The notes under the pieces were generated by a model. It was not told the DNA's origin. It was given only the letters and a program-made list of their open reading frames with translations, and made no database searches. The position numbers and the translations under genes were made by a program. A DNA stretch of 61,365 bases, taken from NCBI GenBank assembly GCA_946482595.1, contig CAMLSD010000016.1, positions 1 to 61,365 on the forward strand, written 5' to 3'. Below, in pieces: positions 45,602-54,449 of the stretch. The stretch's first letter is position 1. Each line of letters starts with the position of its first letter. Source of the DNA: an uncultured Comamonadaceae bacterium (GTDB lineage Bacteria > Pseudomonadota > Gammaproteobacteria > Burkholderiales > Burkholderiaceae).

Positions 45602-46663
45602 ATGTCCGTCCGCTCCGTCAGCGCCGCCGAAGCCATGGCCCGGCTGGTGTCGTTCGACACCATCGTCGACGCACGCTCGCCAGGTGAATTCGCGCTCGAC
45701 CGCCTGCCCGGGGCCGTGAACTGGCCCGTGTTGAACGACGAGGAGCGGCATCGTGTGGGCACACAGTACAAGCAGGTCAACGCCTTCGAGGCACGCAAGA
45801 CCGGCGCCGCGCTGGTCGCACGCAACATCGCCGACCACATCGACCGGCACGTGGGCGACAAGCCGCGCACCTGGGAGCCCCTGATCTATTGCTGGCGTGG
45901 CGGTCAGCGCTCCGGATCGCTGGCGCTGGTGCTCGGCCAGATCGGCTTTCGGGTGCACCTGATCGAAGGCGGCTACAAGGCCTGGCGGGCCGCTCTGGTG
46001 ACCGACCTTGACACCCTGCCCGGCCGGCTGGACTTCCGGGTGATCTGCGGCAAGACGGGCTCCGGCAAGAGCCGGCTGCTCCAGGCGTTGCGGAACGAAG
46101 GCGCACAGGTGCTCGACCTGGAAGCACTGGCCTGCCATCGCGGTTCGGTGCTGGGGCTGCTGCCCGGTCAGCCTCAGCCGACGCAGAAGCGCTTTGAATC
46201 CTTGCTGTGGGAGGCCCTGCGTGCGCTGGACCCGTCACGCCCGGTGTTCGTCGAGGGCGAAAGCCGGAAGATCGGTGAGCTGCGTGTGCCGCCGGTGCTG
46301 ATCGACCGGATGCGGGAGAGCCGCTGCCTGCGGCTGGAGCTGCCGATGGCGCAGCGTGTGTCCCTGCTGCTGGAGGACTACGCCTTTCTGGCTCAGGATG
46401 CGCTGGTGCTGGGCACCCAGTTGGATCGTCTGGTGGAACTGCGTGGCAAGGCCACAATCACCCGCTGGAAGCAGGCGGCAGCCGCCGGCGAGATGACGCT
46501 GGTCGTCGAGGAGTTGCTGAATCTGCACTACGACCCGATCTACCTTAAGTCGATGCAGAACAACTTCGCGGGTTTTGAGCAGGCGCCGGTGCTGGCGCCG
46601 CCCACGGGTGCGGCCGGTGATCTTCAGGCGCTGGCCCGCACGATGCTGGCCGGCGCCCCCTGA
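45602..46663 (+). CDS. mnmH: tRNA 2-selenouridine synthase MnmH (SelU/YbbB)
   Basis: A 353-residue enzyme that replaces sulfur by selenium (and geranylates) at the wobble uridine of some tRNAs. The N-terminal rhodanese domain has its active cysteine Cys97 in LIYCWRGGQRSGS. The C-terminal P-loop domain has GKTGSGKSRLL at 150-160 and FVEGESRKIGELRVP. It lies 40 bp after tesA in the same direction. Its presence implies selenophosphate, so selD would be expected elsewhere in the genome; it is not in this window. Confidence 0.94.
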   Translation: MSVRSVSAAEAMARLVSFDTIVDARSPGEFALDRLPGAVNWPVLNDEERHRVGTQYKQVNAFEARKTGAALVARNIADHIDRHVGDKPRTWEPLIYCWRGGQRSGSLALVLGQIGFRVHLIEGGYKAWRAALVTDLDTLPGRLDFRVICGKTGSGKSRLLQALRNEGAQVLDLEALACHRGSVLGLLPGQPQPTQKRFESLLWEALRALDPSRPVFVEGESRKIGELRVPPVLIDRMRESRCLRLELPMAQRVSLLLEDYAFLAQDALVLGTQLDRLVELRGKATITRWKQAAAAGEMTLVVEELLNLHYDPIYLKSMQNNFAGFEQAPVLAPPTGAAGDLQALARTMLAGAP

Positions 46664-46717
46664 ACCCGGCGCGCCAACCCGGGTGCGAACACGTCGCCCC
46701 CGGGCAGGCCGGTCCCA

Positions 46718-47455
46718 TCAGCCCATGTGCAGGCCGCCGTTGACCGAGAAGTCGGCGCCGGTCGTGAACCCCGCGTCGTCGGACGCCACCCAGGCCACGA
46801 TCGAGGCGATTTCCTCGGGGGTGCCCAGGCGCTTCACCGGGATGGTGGCGACGATCTTTTCCAGCACTTCAGGCTTGATGGCACGCACCATGTCGGTGCC
46901 GATATAGCCCGGGCTCACGGTGTTGACCGTCACGCCCTTGGCCGCCAGTTCCTGGGCCAGCGCCATCGTGAAGCCGTGCATGCCGGCCTTGGCCGCCGAG
47001 TAGTTGGTCTGGCCAGCCTGGCCCTTTTCGCCGTTGACCGACGAGATCTGGATGATCCGGCCCCAGCCGCGCTCCACCATGTCCGGCACGACCTGCTTGG
47101 TCACGTTGAACATGCTGTTGAGGTTGGTGTCGATCACCGCATGCCAGTCATCGGGCGTCATCTTCAGGAACATGCGGTCACGCGTGATGCCGGCGTTGTT
47201 GACCAGCACGTCGATCGGCCCATGCTCAGCCTTGGCCGCCTGGAAGGCCGCCACGGTCGATTCCCAGTCGGCCACGTTGCCCACCGAGGCGTAAAAGGTG
47301 TAGCCCAGCTCCTTCTGCTGGTCGAGCCACTTCTGGAAATCGCGGCTGGGTCCACAGCCGGCGATGACCTTGAAGCCTTCCTTGGCCAGGCGCTGGCAGA
47401 TCGACGTTCCGATACCACCCATGCCGCCCGTCACGTACGCCACTTTTTGAGCCAT
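46718..47455 (-). CDS. phaB: Acetoacetyl-CoA reductase
   Basis: A 245-residue NADPH-dependent short-chain dehydrogenase. The cofactor motif is TGGMGGIGTSICQRL, and the catalytic tetrad is visible as Asn (VNNAGITRD), Ser (IQISSVNG), Tyr and Lys (YSAAKAGMHGF). It reduces acetoacetyl-CoA to (R)-3-hydroxybutyryl-CoA for polyhydroxybutyrate. It is the last gene of phaC-phaA-phaB, the Ralstonia order. A hairpin (ACCCGGG/CCCGGGT, 47509-47527) lies in the 117-bp gap from phaA. Sequence supports PhaB rather than FabG, also by context. Confidence 0.95.
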   Translation of the reverse strand: MAQKVAYVTGGMGGIGTSICQRLAKEGFKVIAGCGPSRDFQKWLDQQKELGYTFYASVGNVADWESTVAAFQAAKAEHGPIDVLVNNAGITRDRMFLKMTPDDWHAVIDTNLNSMFNVTKQVVPDMVERGWGRIIQISSVNGEKGQAGQTNYSAAKAGMHGFTMALAQELAAKGVTVNTVSPGYIGTDMVRAIKPEVLEKIVATIPVKRLGTPEEIASIVAWVASDDAGFTTGADFSVNGGLHMG

Positions 47456-47572
47456 GTGTCACTCCATTTGATTTGGTGAGTTCCGCCTGCGAGGTTGCCT
47501 GATCGGCGACCCGGGTCAATCCCGGGTTCTCCCTTGCCTGCCGGCGGACTGATTGAGATTAGTCAGGGAAGT

Positions 47573-48751
47573 TCAGCGTTCGACGGTCAGCGCCACACCC
47601 ATGCCGCCGCCGATGCACAGCGAGGCGATGCCCTTGCGTGCGTCACGGCGCTGCATCTCGTGCAGCAGCGTCACGAGGATGCGGCAGCCGGACGCGCCGA
47701 TCGGGTGGCCGATGGCGATCGCGCCGCCGTTCACGTTGACCTTGCTCGTGTCCCAGCCCATTTCCTGGTGGACGGCACAGGCCTGTGCGGCAAAGGCTTC
47801 GTTGATCTCGAGCAGGTCCAGGTCGGCGGGCTTCCAGCCGGCACGCTCCAGGGCCTTGCGTGCGGCCGGCACCGGGCCCATGCCCATGTAGGCCGGGTCG
47901 AGACCCGCGCTCGCATAGGAGGCAATGCGCGCCAGCGGCTTCAGGCCCAGCGCGTCGGCCTTCTTGGCGCTCATCACGACCACCGCGGCCGCACCATCGT
48001 TCAGACCCGAGGCATTGCCGGCGGTGACGGAGCCCGCCTTGTCGAAGGCCGGGCGCAGGCCGGCCAGCGCGTCGCCGTTGGTCTTGCGGTTGATGAATTC
48101 GTCGGTGTCGAAGACCACCGGATCGCCCTTCTTCTGCGGGATCGACACGCCGACGATCTCGTCCTTGAAGCGGCCCGCATCCTGGGCGGCCGCCGCCTTC
48201 TGCTGAGAGGCCAGCGCCAGCGCATCCTGCTGCTCGCGGGTGATGCCGTACTTCTTCGCGACGTTCTCGGCGGTGATCCCCATGTGGTACTGGTTGTAGA
48301 CGTCCCACAGGCCGTCGGTGATCATGGAGTCGATCATCTTCCAGTCGCCCATGCGCTGGCCGTCACGCGAGCCCAGCAGCACGTGGGGAGAAAGGCTCAT
48401 GCTTTCCTGGCCGCCGGCGATGACGATCTCGGCGTCGCCGTCACGGATGGCCTGGGTCGCGAGCATCACGGCCTTCAGGCCCGAGCCGCAGACCTTGTTG
48501 ATGGTCATGGCCGGCACGGCGTGCGGCAGGCCCGCCTTGATGACCGCCTGACGCGCCGGGTTCTGGCCGCAGCCGGCCTGCAGCACCTGGCCGAGGATCA
48601 CTTCGCTCACCTGGCTGCCTTCGAGCCTGGCGCGCTTGAGGACTTCCTGCAGGACGGTGGCGCCCAGGTCGGCCGCGGCCACCTTGGCGAGGCTGCCGCC
48701 GAACTTGCCGACGGCCGTGCGAGCGGCGGAAACGATAACGATGTCAGTCAT
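47573..48751 (-). CDS. phaA: Acetyl-CoA acetyltransferase (beta-ketothiolase)
   Basis: A 392-residue biosynthetic thiolase that joins two acetyl-CoA to acetoacetyl-CoA. The acylated cysteine is in [14 protein letters not shown]; the second active site has [17 protein letters not shown] and the C-terminal cysteine in [10 protein letters not shown]. The ATG at 48751 has AGGAG 7 nt upstream; an earlier in-frame ATG (48877) lies inside the end of phaC. It is the second gene of the polyhydroxybutyrate operon. Confidence 0.96.
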   Translation of the reverse strand: MTDIVIVSAARTAVGKFGGSLAKVAAADLGATVLQEVLKRARLEGSQVSEVILGQVLQAGCGQNPARQAVIKAGLPHAVPAMTINKVCGSGLKAVMLATQAIRDGDAEIVIAGGQESMSLSPHVLLGSRDGQRMGDWKMIDSMITDGLWDVYNQYHMGITAENVAKKYGITREQQDALALASQQKAAAAQDAGRFKDEIVGVSIPQKKGDPVVFDTDEFINRKTNGDALAGLRPAFDKAGSVTAGNASGLNDGAAAVVVMSAKKADALGLKPLARIASYASAGLDPAYMGMGPVPAARKALERAGWKPADLDLLEINEAFAAQACAVHQEMGWDTSKVNVNGGAIAIGHPIGASGCRILVTLLHEMQRRDARKGIASLCIGGGMGVALTVER

Positions 48752-48794
48752 GGTGTTTGCTCCTTGGTGTGTCCTGGACGTGTATTGACCGGGT

Positions 48795-50510
48795 TCAGGC
48801 CTTGGCCTTGACGTAGCGCCCGGGGGCGCTTTCGATGGGTTGGTAGGTGCGGTTGCCGGGTGTCTTGGGGGCAGCAATTTGCTTGCCAGCGTGGGACTTC
48901 AACCAGTCGGACCACTCGGTCCACCAGCTCCCGGGGTGTTCGGTGGCGCCGTCGAACCAGGCCTGCGCGCTGGCAGGCAGCTTGCGGTTGGTCCAGTAGC
49001 TGCGCTTCTTCTTGGCCGGCGGATTGATCACGCCGGCAATGTGCCCCGAAGCGCCGAGCACAAAGCGCCGATCGCCACGCAGGATCTGCGTCGATGCATA
49101 GGCGCCGTCCCAGGGCACGATGTGGTCCTCGCGCGAGCCGTAGATGAAGGCCGGCATGTCCAGGCGCGTCAGGTCGACCGGCTCGCCGCACACCGTGACC
49201 TTGCCCGGCGTGCGCAGGTTGTTCTCGAGGTAGGTGTTGCGCAGGTACCAGCAGTACATCGGCCCCGGCAGGTTGGTGCTGTCGGAATTCCAGTACAAGA
49301 GGTCGAACGGCGGCGGCGTCTCGCCCTTCAGGTAGTTGCCCACCACGTAGTTCCACACCAGGTCGTTGGGGCGCAGGAAGGAGAAGGTCGACGCCAGCTC
49401 CTGCCCCTTGAGCAGGCCGCCGCCGGTGGGGCTTTGCTCGCCGATGCTCATCTCGCGCAGGCGCACCGAGGCCTCGTCGACGAAGATGTCCAGCACGCCG
49501 GTGTTGCTGAAGTCGAGGAAGGACGTCAGCAGCGTCAGGCTGGCCGCCGGCTGCTCGCCACGGGCGGCCAGCACGGCCAGCGCCGTGCCCAGGATGGTGC
49601 CGCCGATGCAGAAGCCCAGCGTGTTGATCTGCTCGACCCGGGCGATGTCCTGGACCACATGGATGGCCTTGATCGCGGCCTCCTCGATGTAGTCGTCCCA
49701 GGTGAGCTGCGACATGCTCTCGTCGGCATTGCGCCAGCTCACCACGAACACGCGGTGGCCCTGTTCGACGGCGTAGCGCACCAGGGAGTTGTCAGGCTGC
49801 AGGTCGAGGATGTAGTACTTGTTGATGCACGGCGGCACGATCAGCAGCGGTCGCTCGTGGATCTTCGCGGTGAGGGGCTTGTACTCGAGCAACTGGAAGA
49901 ACTCGTTCTCGAACACCACGCTGCCCTCGGTCGTGGCCACATTGCGGCCGACCTCGAACACGCTTTCGTCCGTCTGGGACATGTGGCCCTGGCGGATGTC
50001 GTTGAGCAGATGATGCAGGCCCTGGGCAATGCTTTCGCCCTGGGTCTCGAGCGCGCGGCGCTGCGCCTCGGGGTTGAAGGCCAGGAAGTTGCTCGGCGCC
50101 GACGCGTCGATCCACTGCTGAACCGCAAAGCGGATGCGCTGGCGCGTCTTTTCGTCACCCTGGACGCTTTCGGCCAGGTTCAGCATCGACCGCGCATTCA
50201 GCAGGTAGACCGATGCCAGGTACGACGCCATCGGGTTGGACGCCCACTCCGAGCCGGCAAAGCGCCTGTCCCCCAACGGCGCCGGCGCCGGGGCGGCAGC
50301 ACCGTTGCCCTGGGCAACACCCGCTGCGCCAAGGCAGTTGTTCCAGAGTCTCGTGGCTTCCTGGATGTAGTCGGACTGCAATTGCGAGAGCTTGTCCATC
50401 GGGACGTTGAGTCCGGCCATCGCCTGCCAGGTCTCGCTCATGGTCTCCCCGATGGCCTGCGCCGCTTCCGGCAAGGCGGCGGCCTGCTGGGCCGGTGCTT
50501 TCTTCTTCAT
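48795..50510 (-). CDS. phaC: Class I polyhydroxyalkanoate synthase
   Basis: A 571-residue PHA synthase that polymerises (R)-3-hydroxyacyl-CoA at the granule surface. The catalytic triad is visible: Cys301 in the lipase-like box GFCIGG, Asp462 in [10 protein letters not shown] and His489 in GASGHIAGV. The length and single-subunit form are of class I, and the N-terminal ~100 residues are variable, as usual. The ATG at 50510 has AGAGGAA just upstream. It is the first gene of phaC-phaA-phaB. No phaR or phasin gene is adjacent in this window. Confidence 0.96.
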   Translation of the reverse strand: MKKKAPAQQAAALPEAAQAIGETMSETWQAMAGLNVPMDKLSQLQSDYIQEATRLWNNCLGAAGVAQGNGAAAPAPAPLGDRRFAGSEWASNPMASYLASVYLLNARSMLNLAESVQGDEKTRQRIRFAVQQWIDASAPSNFLAFNPEAQRRALETQGESIAQGLHHLLNDIRQGHMSQTDESVFEVGRNVATTEGSVVFENEFFQLLEYKPLTAKIHERPLLIVPPCINKYYILDLQPDNSLVRYAVEQGHRVFVVSWRNADESMSQLTWDDYIEEAAIKAIHVVQDIARVEQINTLGFCIGGTILGTALAVLAARGEQPAASLTLLTSFLDFSNTGVLDIFVDEASVRLREMSIGEQSPTGGGLLKGQELASTFSFLRPNDLVWNYVVGNYLKGETPPPFDLLYWNSDSTNLPGPMYCWYLRNTYLENNLRTPGKVTVCGEPVDLTRLDMPAFIYGSREDHIVPWDGAYASTQILRGDRRFVLGASGHIAGVINPPAKKKRSYWTNRKLPASAQAWFDGATEHPGSWWTEWSDWLKSHAGKQIAAPKTPGNRTYQPIESAPGRYVKAKA

Positions 50511-50717
50511 CGATTCCTCTGTTGACTGATCAGCCGTTCCCACGGCCGCACCTGCATCACAACCCTGCGCATGCCGGAGTTGCGCCTGCGTATTTGTACA
50601 CCCGCAATGCCAGCGTGGGCGAGGCCTGCGCGCCGATAATGGGCAAACCCCGAGTCCGCGCCCTGCGCTGGCCCGTCCCGCTGCGGCTGCCTCGCCGCGC
50701 ACTCTGCACACCCTGCC

Positions 50718-51053
50718 ATGTACCTGATCGCGATCGCTTGGCTGTACGTTGCCCTGATGATGGCGGTGGCCGAAGCCACCAGCACCCAGGGCAGCGTGTT
50801 GGGAGCCATCTTCACCTTCCTGCTGTACGGGGTGCTCCCGATGGCCGTGCTGATGTACATCCTGGGCACACCGGCACGGCGCCGGGCACGGCTCGCCCAG
50901 GAGCGTGCCGCCGAGGCCGCTGCGCCGCAGCCGGCGATCGATCCCGCAGCCGTGCCTTCAGTCATTCCCGACCCCGCCGCTGTCGTCACGCAGCCAGATG
51001 GCAGCAGCCATGCGGCCGGTCGCCCCGTCACGTCGGAACGAGTAGAACCTTGA
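50718..51053 (+). CDS. Small hypothetical membrane protein
   Basis: A 111-residue protein with two hydrophobic segments (LIAIAWLYVALMMAVAEA and GAIFTFLLYGVLPMAVLMYILG) and then a basic stretch PARRRARLAQERAAEAA. The last ~45 residues are Pro/Ala-rich and low-complexity. This N-terminal pattern is common in Burkholderiales proteins next to pgeF or pha genes, but I know no function. The final 96 bp overlap the end of pgeF on the other strand. It is divergent from phaC. Confidence 0.7.
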   Translation: MYLIAIAWLYVALMMAVAEATSTQGSVLGAIFTFLLYGVLPMAVLMYILGTPARRRARLAQERAAEAAAPQPAIDPAAVPSVIPDPAAVVTQPDGSSHAAGRPVTSERVEP

Positions 51054-51758
51054 ACGATCCTCGACCGTGCAGGAGGCGTCGGTGGTCACCGCCTGCACGC
51101 CCACGGCCTGCAGCCGCTGGCGTGCCAGGCCCTGCAGGTCGGCCAACCACTTGAGGGCCGTCGCATCGCTGCCCGGCACCTGGCGGAAGTGCACCGCCGC
51201 GGCGGGCGCGTGGTCAACGAACGCCTGCCGCACCTCGTCGCCTACCTCGAATCGACGCGGGCCGATGCACGGGCCAAGCCAGGCCTGCACGTCGCCGGCC
51301 GTGCAGCCCGCGGCTTCGCACAGAGCCACCACGGTGTGCTCGAGCACCCCCGCGCACAGACCGCGCCAACCGGCGTGCGCTGCAGCCACAGCCCGGCCCT
51401 GGGGCGCACTGAACAGCACCGGCAGGCAGTCAGCCACCATCACCACACACGCCACACCGGGCTGGGTGGTCAGCGCGGCGTCGGCCTGAAGGGCCGATGC
51501 GCGTCGCGCGTCGTCGGCACCGATGCGCACGACCTGGGTGCCATGCACCTGGGACAGAAACACCGGCACGGCACCGATCTCGCGCGCGAACTGCTCGCGA
51601 TGGGCCTGGACCGTGGCCGGGTCATCACCGACGTGATCGCCGAGATTGAAACCTTCAAACGGGGGCAGGCTGCTGCCGCCGGCACGGGTGGTCATCACCG
51701 CCCCGACCCCGGGCACACCAGGCCACTGCGGCCAGATCCAGCCACTGGACATGCTCAA
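50958..51758 (-). CDS. pgeF: Peptidoglycan editing factor PgeF (YfiH / polyphenol oxidase family)
   Basis: A 266-residue protein of the YfiH family, which removes wrongly inserted residues from peptidoglycan precursors and has purine-nucleoside and laccase-like activities in some reports. Metal-site motifs are present: VFLSQVHGTQVVRI (His), VADCLPVLFSAPQGRAVAAAHAGWRGL (Cys and His). MTTRAGGSSLPPFEGFNLGDHVGDD marks the start. The ATG at 51758 overlaps the maiA stop as ATGA, so the two are coupled. Confidence 0.92.
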   Translation of the reverse strand: MSMSSGWIWPQWPGVPGVGAVMTTRAGGSSLPPFEGFNLGDHVGDDPATVQAHREQFAREIGAVPVFLSQVHGTQVVRIGADDARRASALQADAALTTQPGVACVVMVADCLPVLFSAPQGRAVAAAHAGWRGLCAGVLEHTVVALCEAAGCTAGDVQAWLGPCIGPRRFEVGDEVRQAFVDHAPAAAVHFRQVPGSDATALKWLADLQGLARQRLQAVGVQAVTTDASCTVEDRSRFYSFRRDGATGRMAAAIWLRDDSGGVGND

Positions 51759-52396
51759 CCCTCGGCGTCAGGGCAGTTCGACGGCTGGGCCGCGATGAAG
51801 GCCTCGTGGCGCATGCACCGCTCGAAGATGCGCATCACCGTGGGGACGTGGTCGAGGCGGCAATCGAAGCGCTGTGCGTTGAAGATCTGCGGCACCAGCA
51901 CACAATCGGCCAGCGTCGGGGCGTCGCCATGGCAGAACGCCCCGGTGGCGGGGTGGCCCGCCAGTTGCCGCTCGACCGTCTCCAGACCGGTCTCCACCCA
52001 ATGGCGATACCAGGCGTTCTTGGCGTCCTCGGCCACACCGAGCTGGCGCACCAGGTAGCGCAGCACACGCAGGTTGTTGAGCGGGTGGATCTCGCAGGCG
52101 ATGTCGAGCGCCAATGCCCGCACGCGGGCCCGCCCGAGCGGGTCGGCCGGCAGCAGCGGCGGCTCGGGATGAACCTCATCGAGGTATTCGAGCATCGCCA
52201 GCGACTGGCTGATGGTCACCTCGCCGTCCTGCAGCAGCGGCACGAGACGAGCCACCGCCATCGAAGCATAGGGCTCCTGCAGTTGCTCGCCCTTGACCAG
52301 GTGAACCGGCACGTAGTCGTAGCGCAGACCCTTCAGTTCAAGGCCGATGCGCACGCGAAAGGATGCTGACGAGCGGAAGTAGTTGTACAGCTTCAT
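51755..52396 (-). CDS. maiA: Maleylacetoacetate / maleylpyruvate isomerase (zeta-class GST)
   Basis: A 213-residue glutathione-S-transferase fold. The N-terminal motif YFRSSASFRVRIGLELKGL (SSxSxRVR) is the zeta-class signature that binds glutathione; ISQSLAMLEYLDE is the usual second contact. The enzyme isomerises maleylacetoacetate (tyrosine breakdown) or maleylpyruvate (gentisate breakdown). A FAH-family hydrolase, the next step of either route, is encoded 0.7 kb away on the same strand, but ubiC lies between them on the other strand. Confidence 0.93.
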   Translation of the reverse strand: MKLYNYFRSSASFRVRIGLELKGLRYDYVPVHLVKGEQLQEPYASMAVARLVPLLQDGEVTISQSLAMLEYLDEVHPEPPLLPADPLGRARVRALALDIACEIHPLNNLRVLRYLVRQLGVAEDAKNAWYRHWVETGLETVERQLAGHPATGAFCHGDAPTLADCVLVPQIFNAQRFDCRLDHVPTVMRIFERCMRHEAFIAAQPSNCPDAEG

Positions 52397-52493
52397 GCGC
52401 TTGAGTTTATCCAGCGGATGTGTCGGTCATGCACTGTTTCTCGTCGATATCATCGAGTCTTTGTGCACCGCACCAGAATTGGAACGAACGATC

Positions 52494-53171
52494 GTGCTGA
52501 GATGGTTCCATCGCGCGCCCGGCGTTGGCCGCCTGCCGGGCTGGGCGCAGTCGCAGGGCTCGCTCACGGCACATCTGCGTGCCACCTGCACCCGCTTCGA
52601 CGTCGTGCGGCTTGCCCAAGGGCGGCGAGCCGCAACGGCGCACGAGGCGGCCGCCTTGGGGCTGCCGCGGCGAGGTGCCGTGCACGCGCGTGAGGTCCTT
52701 CTTCACTGCGACGGCCAGCCGGTGGTGTGGGCCCGCAGCGCCGTCGCATCGGCAGCCTGCACCGGCCCCTGGAAGGCGCTGAAGGGCCTGGGCACCCGGC
52801 CGCTGGCCGAGCTGCTGTTCCAGCGCAAGGGCGCGGGCCGCCTGACCATGCACTACACGCGCCTGCCCTGCCTGCCGGCCCGCCGCCTGCTCGGCGACCA
52901 CGCGCCCGCGGGCAAGCTGCCCCGGCTGGCACGCCGATCGGTGTTTGCGCGGGCTGGCAGCCGTCTCGTGCTGACGGAGGTATTCTTCCCCGAGCTGGCC
53001 GCTCGCGGGCGGCCTCTGCCACGTTGCAAGGGCCTGCGCCGCCCCTCCCGTCCGGCGCCACACCCCGTTCAGGCCACCACCTGCACAGACAGCTCAGGCA
53101 GACCCTCGATGCGGCCGACCATCGTGTCACCCGCGACGACCGCCCCCACCCCCTCCGGCGTGCCGGTGTAG
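52494..53171 (+). CDS. ubiC: Chorismate--pyruvate lyase
   Basis: A 225-residue enzyme that makes 4-hydroxybenzoate from chorismate, the first step of ubiquinone synthesis. Family blocks: GSLTAHLRATCTRFDV, HAREVLLHCDGQPVVWARSAV, GPWKALKGLGTRPLAELLF, and FARAGSRLVLTEVFFPELA at the usual end. I chose GTG 52494, giving a start MLRWFHR like homologues; ATGs further up (52395) overlap the maiA start. After the usual end about 40 Pro/Arg/Thr-rich residues follow, and they overlap the next gene antisense by 103 bp; this tail is probably not conserved. Confidence 0.85.
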   Translation: MLRWFHRAPGVGRLPGWAQSQGSLTAHLRATCTRFDVVRLAQGRRAATAHEAAALGLPRRGAVHAREVLLHCDGQPVVWARSAVASAACTGPWKALKGLGTRPLAELLFQRKGAGRLTMHYTRLPCLPARRLLGDHAPAGKLPRLARRSVFARAGSRLVLTEVFFPELAARGRPLPRCKGLRRPSRPAPHPVQATTCTDSSGRPSMRPTIVSPATTAPTPSGVPV

Positions 53172-53764
53172 ATGAGGTCGCCCGGCGCCAGCGTCCAGGC
53201 GGCCGACAGATGCTCGATCACCTCGGCCACGCTCCAGATCAGCTTGCTGGTGCGGCTGCTCTGGCGCGGCTGGGCGTTGACGGTCAGCTCGATCGACGCG
53301 TCGAGCACACCGCCGGCCTGTGCCGCCGGCACGATGGGACCGATGGGTGCGGACGCATCGAACCCCTTGCCGATGCACCACGGCCGGCCCTGCTTCTTCA
53401 TGTCGTTCTGGAGGTCGCGCCGGGTCATGTCCAGGCCCACGGCATAACCCCAGACATGCGCGAGCGCGTCGGCCGCGGCGATGTTGCGCCCGCCCTTGCC
53501 GATGGCCACCACCAGTTCGAGTTCGTGGTGCAGGTTGTGGGTCAGGGACGGGTACGGAATGCGCCCGGTCTCGCCCGCGGCCACCGGCACCACCGCGTCG
53601 GCGGGCTTCAGGAAGAAGAACGGCGCCTCGCGGCCCGTGTGACCCATCTCGATGGCATGCTCGACGTAGTTGCGGCCGACGCAATAGATGCGGTGGACGG
53701 GGAAGCTCCCGCCGCCCAGGACGGGCACGCGCGGGATCGGGGTGGCGGGGATGACGTCGCTCAA
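53069..53764 (-). CDS. Fumarylacetoacetate hydrolase family protein (fumarylpyruvate hydrolase-like)
   Basis: A 231-residue C-C hydrolase. Motifs: IYCVGRNYVEHAIEMGH, FFFLKPADAVVP, then HHELELVVAIGKGGRNI with the metal-binding acidic residues, YAVGLDMTRRDLQ, and DLIYTGTPEGVGAV. Size and motifs fit NagK-type fumarylpyruvate hydrolases. No ATG fits; TTG 53764 has GAGGAG 6 nt upstream and gives the normal family start. Together with the zeta-GST gene nearby, this suggests gentisate-type ring-cleavage product breakdown, but no dioxygenase gene is in the window. Confidence 0.85.
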   Translation of the reverse strand: MSDVIPATPIPRVPVLGGGSFPVHRIYCVGRNYVEHAIEMGHTGREAPFFFLKPADAVVPVAAGETGRIPYPSLTHNLHHELELVVAIGKGGRNIAAADALAHVWGYAVGLDMTRRDLQNDMKKQGRPWCIGKGFDASAPIGPIVPAAQAGGVLDASIELTVNAQPRQSSRTSKLIWSVAEVIEHLSAAWTLAPGDLIYTGTPEGVGAVVAGDTMVGRIEGLPELSVQVVA

Positions 53765-53873
53765 GGCAGGCTCCTCAGGTGAGTTCGTGCGGCATTCTGA
53801 TTCCGGATCGCGCACGCGGGGCATGCACCTGCGGGGTCGTGGGGCGGCAATGGCCCGCGCTACACTGCCCGCC

Positions 53874-54422
53874 ATGCTGCACGTGCGCCAGATCAAGCAT
53901 TGTCGAGCCTGTGGTTCACCTGTGAACTACGTGGTTCCCGCCGACGACAACCGGGAACGGGCCGTCTGCACGGCCTGCGGCACCATCCACTACGAGAACC
54001 CGTTGAACGTGGTCGGCACGGTGCCGGTGCTCGACGACGGGCGGGTGCTGCTGTGCCGGCGCAACATCGAGCCGCGCTACGGGCTGTGGACCCTGCCGGC
54101 AGGATTCATGGAACTCGGTGAAACGACCGCCGAAGGCGCGATGCGCGAGACTGACGAGGAAGCCGGCGCCCGCATCGAACTCGAAGGCCTGTTCACCCTT
54201 CTCAACGTGGTCCGCGTCGGGCAGGTCCACATCTTCTACCGCGCCCGCCTGCTTGACGACCAGTTTGCGCCCGGCCCCGAGACGATCGAGGCGCGGCTGT
54301 TTGCCGAGCACGAGATTCCGTGGGACGAACTCGCCTTCCGGACGGTGCGTGAAACCCTGCACCGCTACTTCGCCGACCGCGCAGAGGGTCAATTCCGCAT
54401 CCATGCTGCCGATATTGCCTGA
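53874..54422 (+). CDS. Nudix hydrolase with N-terminal zinc ribbon
   Basis: A 182-residue hydrolase. The first ~35 residues hold a zinc ribbon, CRACGSP and CTACGTIHYENP, as in NudC-like and related proteins. The Nudix box is complete: GFMELGETTAEGAMRETDEEAGA, with all the acidic residues. It likely cleaves a nucleotide-sugar or dinucleotide pyrophosphate such as ADP-ribose; the exact substrate is not visible. I chose ATG 53874 because homologues start just before the zinc ribbon; earlier ATGs would overlap the divergent FAH gene. It ends 27 bp before the secretion exporter gene. Confidence 0.87.
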   Translation: MLHVRQIKHCRACGSPVNYVVPADDNRERAVCTACGTIHYENPLNVVGTVPVLDDGRVLLCRRNIEPRYGLWTLPAGFMELGETTAEGAMRETDEEAGARIELEGLFTLLNVVRVGQVHIFYRARLLDDQFAPGPETIEARLFAEHEIPWDELAFRTVRETLHRYFADRAEGQFRIHAADIA

Positions 54423-54449
54423 CATGGCCTTCTCCCGGTGCATCGCCCG

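Noticed and set aside
46664..46717. GC-rich inverted pieces between mnmH and phaB considered as a shared terminator
   Set aside because: The arms are short and no T-run is present on either strand.
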